The notes beneath the pieces are model-generated. The model was not told where the DNA came from. It did no database searches and was given only the letters and a program-made list of their open reading frames with translations. 22,206 nucleotides of DNA from a virus: IMG/VR virus record IMGVR_UViG_3300015374_000074, positions 1 through 22,206 of that record; one strand, 5' to 3'. Shown one piece after another: positions 1 through 7,351 of this stretch. Position numbers and translations under genes: made by a program. Each line of letters starts with the position of its first letter. Positions within the stretch are counted from its first letter, which is position 1.

Positions 1-718
1 CGATGGTGCCGGTGATCGGCGGCGCGATGGCCGTGCCGGCGAGCGTCTGCCCGGCATGGGTGGCCGTCTGGGCGATGGTGCCGGTAACGCCGGTCGACGC
101 CTCTTTGATCTCCCACAGGATGCCGATGCTATCGGTGCCGGTCGAGGTCCAGCTGACCGACTGCGCCGCGCTCGCGGCATCGGTGAACAGGGTGTGGCGC
201 AGATTGGTCGTCGGCGCCGAGTTGATGATCGAGGTATAGCCTTGCGCGCTCGGTGTCGCGGTCGGCGCGGCGCCGGCATTTTGCGCGTTCAGCGCGAGGC
301 CCAGTGACACTGACGCCAGGGCGGACGGCGCCGTCACCGCCGGATCGCCAGCGGTATTCTGGTTGATCCCGATATTGCTGGTGTCGGTGCTGGCGCCGGT
401 ATAGGCGACCAGCATCAGCGAGCAACCGATGGCGCCGGCCGAGGTAACCGTCGCCGTCATCGCTGCCGGCGAGGAACCGGCCACCCAGTAGTAGGTCGCG
501 GTTTTTAAATTGCCGGCGCCGACCGAGAGATTGGTGCCGCTGACCAGCGTCCACGTATTCCCGGCGCTGTCGGTGATCGTCGGGATCGCCGCCGCGCCGG
601 TCCGCGCGTTCAAAAACGCGATGTGCAAGGCCGACGCTGTCGGCGTGAAGCTCGCCGAAGTGAAAGAAGTCGCCGCGGCGCCGCTGTTAACATGGATCGT
701 GACAGCGGAAATCGCCAT
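1..718 (-). CDS. Virion/tail-associated protein, C-terminus beyond left edge
   Basis: The reading frame opens at ATG 718 and stays open to the window edge, giving about 239 residues without a stop. A strong AGGAGG-type ribosome site lies about 8-10 bases upstream of the ATG. The protein is rich in Ala, Thr, Ser and Gly with few charged residues and begins MAISAVTIHVNSGAAATSF. Alternating small and beta-branched residues suggest a beta-sandwich or fibre-like fold, as in many phage tail or head-decoration proteins. It is the last visible gene of the packaging/virion block and follows two similar small genes. No catalytic motif is seen. The virion role is inferred from composition and position; the family is not recognised. 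Confidence 0.75.
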   Translation of the reverse strand, partial: MAISAVTIHVNSGAAATSFTSASFTPTASALHIAFLNARTGAAAIPTITDSAGNTWTLVSGTNLSVGAGNLKTATYYWVAGSSPAAMTATVTSAGAIGCSLMLVAYTGASTDTSNIGINQNTAGDPAVTAPSALASVSLGLALNAQNAGAAPTATPSAQGYTSIINSAPTTNLRHTLFTDAASAAQSVSWTSTGTDSIGILWEIKEASTGVTGTIAQTATHAGQTLAGTAIAPPITGTI

Positions 719-731
719 GCCGCGCGCCCTC

Positions 732-980
732 CTAGGCTGTGAACGTCCCGATGCTCGAGAAGTTGGTGGCGCCCTGCAGGGTCGCGAACGCCGCCTGGGC
801 GCCCGGAAGATTGTTGTAGGTGGTGCCCATCTTCACATTCAGCCACGCCAACAGGCGGCCGTTGAAGTCGCCGGTGGTGATGCCCGCCGCTTCGAAACGG
901 GCGATCCAGTCGCCGTTATAATCGAAGGCCTTGCCGGTGACGGCGCGCAGCGAGGCCTGCCGGAGACCTTGGTTGCTCAT
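732..980 (-). CDS. Small hypothetical virion-block protein
   Basis: Encodes 82 residues beginning MSNQGLRQASLRAVTGKAFD. The start is set by a 4-base ATGA overlap with the stop of the preceding 142-residue gene, so a longer in-frame start at 1004 is less likely. The N-terminal half looks helical, with WIARFEAAGITTGDFNGRLL; the C-terminal half is Ala/Thr/Gly rich. No known domain or membrane segment is seen. Tight coupling to its neighbour and position downstream of the portal suggest a structural or assembly role, but this is inference only. Confidence 0.75.
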   Translation of the reverse strand: MSNQGLRQASLRAVTGKAFDYNGDWIARFEAAGITTGDFNGRLLAWLNVKMGTTYNNLPGAQAAFATLQGATNFSSIGTFTA

Positions 981-1405
981 GTTTCTGGCATCGTGAAGGT
1001 CCACGAGGTGACGGCGACATTGCCGCCGGCGACGATGGACGTGGTGTTCAACTGAAGGTCGAAGCTCGATGTGGTGCCGACCGAACCGTCGATCACTGCC
1101 GTGCCGGAACCATTGATGGCGCGGAACCAGGTCGCGGTGCCGGTGGCGTCGGCGGACGAATCGGCGGTGATGCTCGATGCGGTGGCGCGCCCGCCCGGAT
1201 TGGCGTCGGCGGCATTGCCGAAGGCCGGGTTCGACAGGGTGAGTTCGGCCAGGAGCACCTGCGAGGACACCGCCGTATCGGGATCGTTCGGCTGGGTGCC
1301 GTCGTAAATCCGCAGTTTGCCGGCGCCGCCGATATCGAGGCGGTCGACGATGGCGTCGCAGGCAGCGATGGCCGCGGCATTAGAGATTCGGGTTTGCAGC
1401 GCCAT
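977..1405 (-). CDS. Virion-associated hypothetical protein (beta-rich)
   Basis: A 142-residue protein starting MALQTRISNAAAIAACDAIV, with a GGAGGAGG ribosome site about 6 bases upstream. A short N-terminal helix is followed by IGGAGKLRIYDGTQP and then a Thr/Ser/Ala-rich stretch likely to form beta strands, ending VAVTSWTFTMPET. Proteins with this start and composition are common in phage structural blocks; I do not know a named family. It overlaps the portal gene end by 26 bases and the next gene by 4, so the three are probably translationally coupled. It could be a decoration, tail-tube-adapter or fibre-associated protein. Confidence 0.75.
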   Translation of the reverse strand: MALQTRISNAAAIAACDAIVDRLDIGGAGKLRIYDGTQPNDPDTAVSSQVLLAELTLSNPAFGNAADANPGGRATASSITADSSADATGTATWFRAINGSGTAVIDGSVGTTSSFDLQLNTTSIVAGGNVAVTSWTFTMPET

Positions 1406-3746
1406 TCTGGCCTCCTCCGGCTATCTGCGGTTGCGCGGTGTAAGTGCGCCCATCGGGCGTAGTGATCGTTTTCGGCGCCTGGATCGCCTGCATGAGTTGG
1501 GCATTGCTCTGCATGATCAGTTGCCCGATCTGCTGCATGGCGGCCTGGAAGGCCTGGGCAATCTGGTCGATGGGGTCGAGCATCTGTTGCCCTTCGGCAA
1601 TTTCGGGCGGAATTTCTGGTGCCGCGGCGCCGTTGGTCGGACCAGCCGGGCGCTTTGCCGCCAGGGTCATGATGGCCTGATTGCGACTGTTGCGCAGGCC
1701 TTGGCTCGCCTCCGCTTGGCTCTGCTGCAGCTTCTGCTGCGCCGCCATCTCGGCCTGCTGCTGCGCCGCCTGGGCCGCCTGCGCTTGCTGGTCGAGCGTC
1801 TGCATGTGCTGCTGCTGCCCGAATTGCAGTTCTTGCTGGCTCTGCTGGCCGGCGAGCGCCAATTGGTGATTGAGCTTCTGCGCCTCCAGTGCCTGCTGCT
1901 GTTCGAATTTCTGCTGGTTCTGCGCCAGATCCATGTCGTGCATCTGCTGCTTGTGGGCGAGTTCGGCCTGCATGCCCTGCTGCTTGAGGCCGTGCTCCTG
2001 CTGCATCATCTGGCCGCGCATCTGCATCTCCTGCTGCGTCGCCTGTGCCTTGACCTCTTCCGGCGACGGTTGCGGCGGCGCTTGAGCCGCTGCCTGCGCC
2101 TTCTGCTCGAGCGACTGGATGGTCTTCTCGATGGTGTCTTCCAATTCCCTCGCCGTGCGGAAGCCGCGCGTCACGAACAGCATGATCTGGCCGATCAGCG
2201 GCAGCAGGTCGGGTACCGCCTGCGCCATCGGCATCGCCTCCTTCATCATGCCGCCGATGGCGGTGGCGAACTCGATGCGGCGCTGCTTTTCGGTGTTCTC
2301 GTCGGGCTGGATGGTCGAGTCGGTTTCGATGTCGATCCTAAACGATCTCAGCCGGTCGTCTTTGAGCAACTGGAAGGCGGCGATGAGGTCTTCCTGCTGC
2401 TGCTGATATTCCGGCGTCAGCATGTTGGCCATTTCGAGCAATTGCTGGGGCTCGAAAGCTTCGGCCATGATCTCGCAGGAAATGTGCAGAAGATCGCGGG
2501 CGAAGCGCTGGATATCCTGCTGCCGGTCGCGGATGCGTAAAGACCCGGTCTGCGTCTTGATTTCCTGGGCGCCCAGAGTTTCGTTCGGATCCGTCGCACC
2601 CCTGAGAATGTCGCTCAACCCGGTGATCTGGTAAACATCGTCGATCAGCTGCCGACGCAGTTCAACGCACGCCGTGATGGTGTCGGCCACCTGTTTGATC
2701 GGCAGGAAGATGATGGCGTTGGCGCCGCCGCGCTCCCCGAAAGCCGCCCACGATTCGATGCCGATCATTTTATTCTCGACATTGGGACTGAGCGCCGTCT
2801 CGATAGCTTGGGTGCTATCCTCCGCGCCCTTGGGGTAGAAGCCGACCAGTTTCAGACTATCGGTCAGCGACGCGATGCGCCGCGTCAGATCGTCGATTTC
2901 CTCCGCTTGGTCCTGATAATAGCGATAGTCGGGAATCGGAATCAGGCTGTCCGAGGTCAGCGTCGCGAACAGCGGCCGCGGGCACGGCCAGAAGTCCTTC
3001 AACGTGTAGAGCGGGTCCGCGACCTCGAGCGGCCTCTTGCCGCTGGGCGCGATGAAATAGACCTTCGATGCGGTGCGGTCCCAAATTTCCCAGACGGAAT
3101 ATTTTCCCTCCAGCGCTTTCTTCTCGGCATCGGTGAGGCCCTGCTTGGGGACATTGTCCGGTGACATGCCGCCGAGGTCCGAATCCGACAGGCCCTTGAA
3201 TCGCTCCTTCATCTCGGGCTTGGAGAAATAGCTGCGCTTGCCGACCCACGTGACCTCAGACCAATTTCTCCCCGGCTTGAATAAAAAATCCCGCCAGTGG
3301 ATGTAATCGAAGGCCAGCATGTCCTCGTTGGCGCGGCGCACCCAGACGATGCCGCGACCTGGCAGGATCACGTCGTCGCGGGCGAGCTTCATTGCGTCAT
3401 CCAGCTTGCCGCATTCGAATTGGTACGCCGCGACGCGCTCGAGCAAGGTGCCGACGAGCATCCCCGGGGGATCCTTGTCTTTGAAGCGGCGCGAGATCTC
3501 GGGCTTCGGGGTCTGCGCGTACAAGGCCGGCTTCAGGATTTCCGCATTGCTCCAGAGCATGGCGAACTTGCGTCTGGCCGAGCGCGTCTGATCGCCCTGC
3601 TTGCGATACAAGCGGATGATCTTGTCGGCCGCTTCGTAGAACTCCTGATTGTATTTATTGGCGCGCTCTAATTCTCTGAGCCAGCGTGCCTGAATGTCGG
3701 CGGGCTTGTCGGTTGATTTTGGCTGATCTTGCGGCTCTTCGGCCAT
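1380..3746 (-). CDS. Phage portal protein with long Gln-rich C-terminal tail
   Basis: At 788 residues this matches the size of large podovirus-type (P22-like) portals, which form the dodecameric DNA gate at one capsid vertex and bind terminase. The N-terminus carries basic helical segments (AADKIIRLYRKQGDQTRSARRKFAMLW) split by the usual portal clip/stem regions; residues about 390-420 include the conserved-looking ITGLSDILRGATDPNETLGAQ typical of these portals. Residues about 545-685 are an unusual Gln/Ala/Met-rich helix, likely coiled coil. It follows the large terminase and a small HTH gene, the expected order. No clear ribosome site precedes ATG 3746, and translation may depend on coupling to the overlapping upstream gene. 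The portal call is strong; the P22-like assignment is moderate. Confidence 0.92.
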   Translation of the reverse strand: MAEEPQDQPKSTDKPADIQARWLRELERANKYNQEFYEAADKIIRLYRKQGDQTRSARRKFAMLWSNAEILKPALYAQTPKPEISRRFKDKDPPGMLVGTLLERVAAYQFECGKLDDAMKLARDDVILPGRGIVWVRRANEDMLAFDYIHWRDFLFKPGRNWSEVTWVGKRSYFSKPEMKERFKGLSDSDLGGMSPDNVPKQGLTDAEKKALEGKYSVWEIWDRTASKVYFIAPSGKRPLEVADPLYTLKDFWPCPRPLFATLTSDSLIPIPDYRYYQDQAEEIDDLTRRIASLTDSLKLVGFYPKGAEDSTQAIETALSPNVENKMIGIESWAAFGERGGANAIIFLPIKQVADTITACVELRRQLIDDVYQITGLSDILRGATDPNETLGAQEIKTQTGSLRIRDRQQDIQRFARDLLHISCEIMAEAFEPQQLLEMANMLTPEYQQQQEDLIAAFQLLKDDRLRSFRIDIETDSTIQPDENTEKQRRIEFATAIGGMMKEAMPMAQAVPDLLPLIGQIMLFVTRGFRTARELEDTIEKTIQSLEQKAQAAAQAPPQPSPEEVKAQATQQEMQMRGQMMQQEHGLKQQGMQAELAHKQQMHDMDLAQNQQKFEQQQALEAQKLNHQLALAGQQSQQELQFGQQQHMQTLDQQAQAAQAAQQQAEMAAQQKLQQSQAEASQGLRNSRNQAIMTLAAKRPAGPTNGAAAPEIPPEIAEGQQMLDPIDQIAQAFQAAMQQIGQLIMQSNAQLMQAIQAPKTITTPDGRTYTAQPQIAGGGQNGAANPNL

Positions 3747-3933
3747 CGTGCGGTGTCAATCCGAATTGGCGGCAAATCTGCCGGATACGTTCGCGGCTGA
3801 CGCCATACTCGTCAGCCAGTTTCTGCAGCGTGACACCGGCGCTGCGTGCCCGCACCATAGGCGCGGCCCTTTCCGCCGTCCAGTAAGGCTTGCCCTTGCG
3901 GGTGCGGGGATGCTCGCCATTGCCATATTTCAT
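3655..3933 (-). CDS. Small HTH protein (sigma-70 region 4-like)
   Basis: A 92-residue basic protein beginning MKYGNGEHPRTRKGKPYW. Residues about 36-58, LQKLADEYGVSRERIRQICR, read as a helix-turn-helix closely resembling sigma-70 region 4, where SRERIRQI is the recognition helix. The C-terminal 30 residues are Arg/Lys-rich. The ATGA overlap with the large terminase stop fixes the start; a longer in-frame start at 3972 would sit inside terL. Its last 92 bases overlap the portal gene in another frame. It may be a DNA-binding regulator of late genes or a packaging-associated DNA-binding protein; it lacks the other sigma domains, so it is not a full sigma factor. Confidence 0.8.
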   Translation of the reverse strand: MKYGNGEHPRTRKGKPYWTAERAAPMVRARSAGVTLQKLADEYGVSRERIRQICRQFGLTPHDGRRAARSAKINRQARRHSGTLAQRIRARQ

Positions 3934-5351
3934 ACGCGGATACCTCGCTCGGGCCGGTCGTTCAGCTTCCACAGGTCATTGAGCGTCAGTTCCGGCAAAT
4001 CCCGGCGCTTGGCCTCCACCGGCGGATCCGCACGCACCGTCCGCCATGCCATGGCGAGATACCTGAACGCATCGGCAAAATGGCTGGTCCAGTCGTGCAG
4101 CGGGGTATCCTTGAACACCTTTTTCTCTTCGTCATACTCCACCCGGTAGAGGCGCAACGCCTCCAGTGCCTCGCCGCACTGGGGCTCATTGAACCACGCC
4201 AGCGGGATGGCAAGGCGGGCCGCGGCGATGCCGTCGTCGACCTTGTGGGCGGGCACCAGCACCGGCTTGCGGCCGAGCCTTATGAAGGTCTCGATGCGGG
4301 TCTTGCCGGAGCCGAGTTCGCGCACCCGGGCATCGTGGGGCACATAGTCGAGGCCCCATTTGCATTGCGGGGCATGGGCGCCCTTCCACTTTTCGAGCTT
4401 CGCCACCACGTCCTCGATCACCTCGTCGTGAGCGCCGGAAATACCGGCCAGGACGCGGAGTTCATTGCCGGAGACCTGGTAGAGCCACACGGCCATATTG
4501 GCGCCTTTTCCCAAATCCCAAGCTGAGTTGAGAGGCAGCGCCGGGTCGGCCATGAGGGGCACGAGCCGCCCGGCGCGCTCCGCTTTGGCTATCGCCTTGG
4601 CGAACATGGCCCCTAGCACGGCGGCTTCGAACGAGCAGTAATACTCCTGCTCGATTAAGGCGTCGCCGGCGTCGAGACCATAGAGGCCATGATATTCGCG
4701 GCGCTGCACCTCGACCAGATTGTGCGGGAATTCGGTGTCCTCGACCGTCAGCACCTCGCTAAACCAGCCATCCGGGTTAGCCGGCGACCATGGGTTATCG
4801 CGCGCCATCTGCAGCATGCGAAACGCGTGATTGCCGCGGCCGCGAGGGGTGGTGATGAACGAGGCCCAGCCGCCGTTCTGGGCCAGGATCGGGGCGAGAT
4901 AGGCCCAGGCAGCCGGGTTGGAGAGGGCGAATTCCGAGAACGTGATGCCGACCGGCGGCGAACCGACGAGCGAATCGGGATCATCTGATCCGACTAATTT
5001 CCACGTCGAGCCATTGATCAGTCGGATAAACATGTCGTGTTCCAGCGTCGTCTCACGCAGTTCACGCGGAAAGGCTTCGTCAATTCTACGCTGGCCGGTC
5101 GCCGGATTAATTGCTTCCCAGATCGCCTTGCGGGCTTGCGAATACTGTGGGAGCGCATGCCAATAGTTGCCCTTGCGCTGCCAAGCCGCGACCATCGTCT
5201 TGTGTAACTGCACGTCATCTTTGCCGGCACGCCGGTGCCAGATGAGCAATTCGCGCTTGCAGCCCATCTGCCAAGCCCGCCAGCTATTCCTCTGGTACGG
5301 CCTTGCCTCCCACTGGTTGGGCAGGCGAATCCATTTCGTCGGCGTGTCCAT
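3930..5351 (-). CDS. terL: Terminase large subunit
   Basis: A 473-residue packaging motor ATPase and nuclease. Residues 40-45 (RRAGKD) form the Walker A-like loop in the variant typical of one terminase group, followed by the Walker B/catalytic Glu region GITFSEFAL and the coupling motif ITTPRGRGNHAF. The nuclease half shows the acidic metal-binding start AWDLGKGANMAVW and the C-terminal LHDWTSHFADAFRYLAMAW. A GAGGA ribosome site lies about 7-8 bases upstream of ATG 5351. The gene overlaps the end of the small terminase by 68 bases and is followed by the HTH gene with an ATGA overlap. Length is normal for the family. Confidence 0.96.
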   Translation of the reverse strand: MDTPTKWIRLPNQWEARPYQRNSWRAWQMGCKRELLIWHRRAGKDDVQLHKTMVAAWQRKGNYWHALPQYSQARKAIWEAINPATGQRRIDEAFPRELRETTLEHDMFIRLINGSTWKLVGSDDPDSLVGSPPVGITFSEFALSNPAAWAYLAPILAQNGGWASFITTPRGRGNHAFRMLQMARDNPWSPANPDGWFSEVLTVEDTEFPHNLVEVQRREYHGLYGLDAGDALIEQEYYCSFEAAVLGAMFAKAIAKAERAGRLVPLMADPALPLNSAWDLGKGANMAVWLYQVSGNELRVLAGISGAHDEVIEDVVAKLEKWKGAHAPQCKWGLDYVPHDARVRELGSGKTRIETFIRLGRKPVLVPAHKVDDGIAAARLAIPLAWFNEPQCGEALEALRLYRVEYDEEKKVFKDTPLHDWTSHFADAFRYLAMAWRTVRADPPVEAKRRDLPELTLNDLWKLNDRPERGIRV

Positions 5352-5676
5352 TGATTGTCCTCAACGGCGGATCCAGATAGCTGACGATCTGTACCCCTAT
5401 CTGCTGCATCGGGGTGCCGCTATTGCGCACTTCCAGCGGCAGCAGGCGCGGATAGATCGTCGACCAGAATAGTGTTTCATTGGCCGGGGTATCGAGCGCC
5501 CATGTGGCCAGCCGCTTCCAGCCGCCGATCTCTTCCGCCGCCTGCATGATGGTATCGCGCGCCGCGATGGTCATCTTGTTCGGTATGCCCTTCGGTCTGC
5601 CAGGTCCGGCGACATGGCGCGGAGGCGGCAAGCGCTTCGCCGGCTTGGGCGGCGCCGGCACATGGTCTTTGGCCAT
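5284..5676 (-). CDS. terS: Terminase small subunit (GRPKGxPNK type)
   Basis: A 130-residue protein with the basic motif GRPKGIPNK at residues 26-34, typical of a common group of phage small terminases that recognise the packaging site. A helical region follows (MTIAARDTIMQAAEEIGGWK). The start at ATG 5676 gives MAKDHVPAPPKP; a TTG start at 5709 would place the coding start on top of the -35 box, so I prefer 5676. There is little sign of a Shine-Dalgarno sequence, and a TAAAAC -10-like box ends only five bases before the ATG, so a leaderless message is possible. It overlaps terL by 68 bases and starts the packaging operon. Confidence 0.85.
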   Translation of the reverse strand: MAKDHVPAPPKPAKRLPPPRHVAGPGRPKGIPNKMTIAARDTIMQAAEEIGGWKRLATWALDTPANETLFWSTIYPRLLPLEVRNSGTPMQQIGVQIVSYLDPPLRTINGHADEMDSPAQPVGGKAVPEE

Positions 5677-5681
5677 GCCGG

Positions 5682-5709
5682 GTTTTATCGCACGTCTGCC
5701 CGGTGTCAA
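5682..5709 (-). promoter_or_regulatory. Putative promoter for terS operon
   Basis: On the minus strand TTGACA (5709-5704) is followed after 16 bases by TAAAAC (5687-5682). The predicted transcription start would fall at or next to the A of the terS ATG (5676). The -35 box is part of a GGTGTCAA octamer shared with other promoters of the window. Confidence 0.45.
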
Positions 5710-5732
5710 AGCTTGTCAGGCCGGTTGACACC
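5702..5732. repeat. Inverted octamer pair GGTGTCAA / TTGACACC (operator candidate)
   Basis: GGTGTCAA at 5702-5709 faces TTGACACC at 5725-5732 across a 15-base gap, between the divergent terS and PP-loop genes. Each copy supplies the -35 TTGACA of one of the two divergent promoters. The same octamers recur at 9227-9245 and 13795-13802. A shared operator is inferred. Confidence 0.6.
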
Positions 5733-5753
5733 CGCAGGTCAGGTCCGTAGCGT
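5725..5753 (+). promoter_or_regulatory. Putative promoter for the PP-loop/methyltransferase operon
   Basis: TTGACA at 5725-5730 is followed after 17 bases by TAGCGT at 5748-5753. The ribosome site GAAGGAG and ATG 5777 follow. The segment just after the -35, ACCCGCAGGT, is the exact reverse complement of the ACCTGCGGGT found after the -35 at 13795. Confidence 0.55.
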
Positions 5754-5776
5754 CGTTCAACGAAGGAGATTTCCCC

Positions 5777-6562
5777 ATGCTCACTGTCATCTCGCTCGGC
5801 GCCGGCGTCCAGTCCACGACGATGGCCTTGATGGTCAAGCATGGCGATCTGCCGCCGGTCGACGGCGCCATCTTCGCTGATACCGGCTGGGAGCCGAAGA
5901 AGGTCTATGCCCATCTCGACTGGCTCGAGACCGTCCTGCCGTTTCCGGTTCACCGCGTCTCGGCCGGGGATCTGCGCGCCAATGCGATGAGCCGCAGCAA
6001 TACAACCGGCGGTCGTTTTTCTGTCATCCCTTGGTACGTATTGCACGCCAATGGCGACGAGGGCATCGGCCGCCGCCAATGCACCAAGGAGTACAAAATC
6101 ACCCCGATTTTGCGGAAGGTGCGCGAACTCCTGGGCGGCAAGACGCCGAAAAGCGGGGCAACCATGCTGATCGGCATTTCGATGGATGAGGCGATCCGCA
6201 TGAAGCCGAGCCGGGTCCAGTATATCGTCAACCAGTGGCCACTCATCGACAAGCGCATGAACCGCCGCGATTGCCTGAAATGGCTGGCCGATCGGCAATA
6301 TCCGACACCGCCGAAATCCGCCTGCATCGGCTGCCCGTATACCCCCGATAGCCGCTGGCGCGATTTGCGCGACAACTCGCCGGAGGAATGGCGCGATGCC
6401 GTCGAGGTCGACCGCGCCATCCGCCATTTGCCGAAAATGCGGGCCGAGCAATACATGCATAGCCAGCGGGTGCCGCTCGACCAAGCCGACCTGCGCACCC
6501 ATGACGAAATAGGCCAGCCCGACCTGTTCAACAATGAATGCGAAGGCATGTGCGGTGTCTAA
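5777..6562 (+). CDS. PAPS-reductase-like PP-loop protein with Cys cluster
   Basis: A 261-residue member of the adenine-nucleotide alpha-hydrolase / PAPS reductase superfamily. Residues 6-16 (SLGAGVQSTTM) are the modified PP-loop that binds ATP or an adenylyl group; FADTGWEPKKVY at 33-44 is the second family signature. Cys102 in RRQCTKEYK, Cys183/Cys186 in CIGCPY and Cys255/Cys259 in ECEGMCGV could hold an iron-sulfur cluster or carry sulfur, as in DndC-type and tRNA-thiolation enzymes. GAAGGAG precedes the ATG by about 8 bases. It shares an operon, with an 8-base overlap, with a DNA methyltransferase, hinting at nucleic-acid modification; true PAPS reduction is less likely because no sulfur-assimilation genes are nearby. 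The substrate is unknown. Confidence 0.88.
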   Translation: MLTVISLGAGVQSTTMALMVKHGDLPPVDGAIFADTGWEPKKVYAHLDWLETVLPFPVHRVSAGDLRANAMSRSNTTGGRFSVIPWYVLHANGDEGIGRRQCTKEYKITPILRKVRELLGGKTPKSGATMLIGISMDEAIRMKPSRVQYIVNQWPLIDKRMNRRDCLKWLADRQYPTPPKSACIGCPYTPDSRWRDLRDNSPEEWRDAVEVDRAIRHLPKMRAEQYMHSQRVPLDQADLRTHDEIGQPDLFNNECEGMCGV

Positions 6563-7094
6563 ACGCGCTCCCGGCATGCCACCGCGCTCGCTCTGGCCGA
6601 CGCCGCGCGAAGCGGTCCTCCCGCTGCTGCCGCATCTCGAGCCGGATTCGCGTTTCGTCGAGCCCTGCGCCGGCGATGGTGCTCTCGTCCGGCATCTGCA
6701 GAAGGCGCGCGGCGGCTGGCACTGCGTCGCTGCCTGGGACATCGAGCCGCGTGGCCCCGGCATCGAGCGTGGCGATGCCATGACCATGATCCCGCCGGAA
6801 GACGCCGAATACTTCATCACCAACCCGCCGTGGGAGCGCGATGTCCTGCATCCGCTGATCGAGCACCTGTCGGCGCAGCTGCCGACGTGGCTGCTGTTCG
6901 ATGCCGACTGGATGCATACGCGGCAATCGGCGCCCTACATGCGCTGGTGCCACGTCATCGTCTCGGTCGGGCGGGTGCAGTGGATCCCCGGCAGTGACAA
7001 TGTCGGCAAGGACAATTCGGCTTGGTATCTGTTCGACCGCATCCGCAAGCTGACGAAATACGGGACAGTTTTCCGTGGCCGGGACGCCGGGTGA
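6555..7094 (+). CDS. SAM-dependent N6-adenine-type DNA methyltransferase
   Basis: About 179 residues when read from GTG 6555, which has AAGG eight bases upstream and an 8-base overlap with the preceding gene; an ATG at 6534 is an alternative. EPCAGDGA at about residues 36-43 is the SAM-binding motif I, and TNPPW at 89-93 is the catalytic motif IV of amino-methyltransferases (usually DPPY/NPPY; here Trp ends it). The short length and lack of a clear target-recognition domain suggest a minimal phage enzyme. It probably modifies adenines to evade restriction, or acts together with the PP-loop protein. Methylation of RNA or protein cannot be excluded, since NPPY-type motifs also occur there. Confidence 0.85.
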   Translation: MSKRAPGMPPRSLWPTPREAVLPLLPHLEPDSRFVEPCAGDGALVRHLQKARGGWHCVAAWDIEPRGPGIERGDAMTMIPPEDAEYFITNPPWERDVLHPLIEHLSAQLPTWLLFDADWMHTRQSAPYMRWCHVIVSVGRVQWIPGSDNVGKDNSAWYLFDRIRKLTKYGTVFRGRDAG

Positions 7095-7111
7095 TTGCTA
7101 AACTGCGGGTG

Positions 7112-7179
7112 TCAGGGGCCGGATTCAACGCAACCCATGCCGTCCCAAGCCGGGGTAAGCCTCAACCCCCGGCCCCTGA
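7112..7179. terminator. Large hairpin between convergent operons
   Basis: TCAGGGGCCGG (7112-7122) and CCGGCCCCTGA (7169-7179) are perfect 11-bp inverted arms. Inside, CCGGGGT (7150-7156) can pair with ACCCCCGG (7165-7172) with one bulge, giving alternative folds. It lies between the ends of a plus operon (stop 7094) and a minus operon (stop 7162). There is no T-run, so a bidirectional structural block or processing site is possible. Confidence 0.5.
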
Positions 7180-7350
7180 TCCCTCCTCCCTGATCTTCGC
7201 GCGCTCTTCCTGCCGCGTCCTTTGCATGAGCCATTCGAGGTAGTCAGCCATCTGGCGCGCGTTCAGCCGCAACAAGGCCTCGATGAAGTCATCGTCGAAG
7301 CAATGCCGGTATTGCGGGGCAACGCGGTCGCGGATGTCGCGGCTCTTCAT
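7162..7350 (-). CDS. Small hypothetical protein
   Basis: A 62-residue charged protein, MKSRDIRDRVAPQYRHCFDD at the start and a helical, Arg/Glu-rich second half (ADYLEWLMQRTRQEERAKIR). Its ATG lies one base after the stop of the upstream gene (TGA-A-ATG), so it is probably translationally coupled. It is the last gene of the C5-methyltransferase operon, and its stop codon lies inside the inner arm of a large hairpin. No family is recognised. Confidence 0.65.
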   Translation of the reverse strand: MKSRDIRDRVAPQYRHCFDDDFIEALLRLNARQMADYLEWLMQRTRQEERAKIREEGSGAGG

Positions 7351-7351
7351 T

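Noticed and set aside
1317-2540. Plus-strand 407-residue open frame opposite the portal
   Set aside because: It is the antisense shadow of the Gln-rich portal region: runs of Leu and His (from CTG/CAC) reflect the opposite strand's CAG codons, and the portal frame has clear family motifs.
5477-6823. Minus-strand 448-residue open frame over the PP-loop and methyltransferase genes
   Set aside because: It lies antisense to two well-supported genes and has no recognisable motif; long antisense frames are common in GC-rich DNA.
7112-7179. tRNA-like fold on either strand
   Set aside because: The outer stem is 11 bp, no proper anticodon arm can be drawn, and the T-arm-like segment does not pair correctly.
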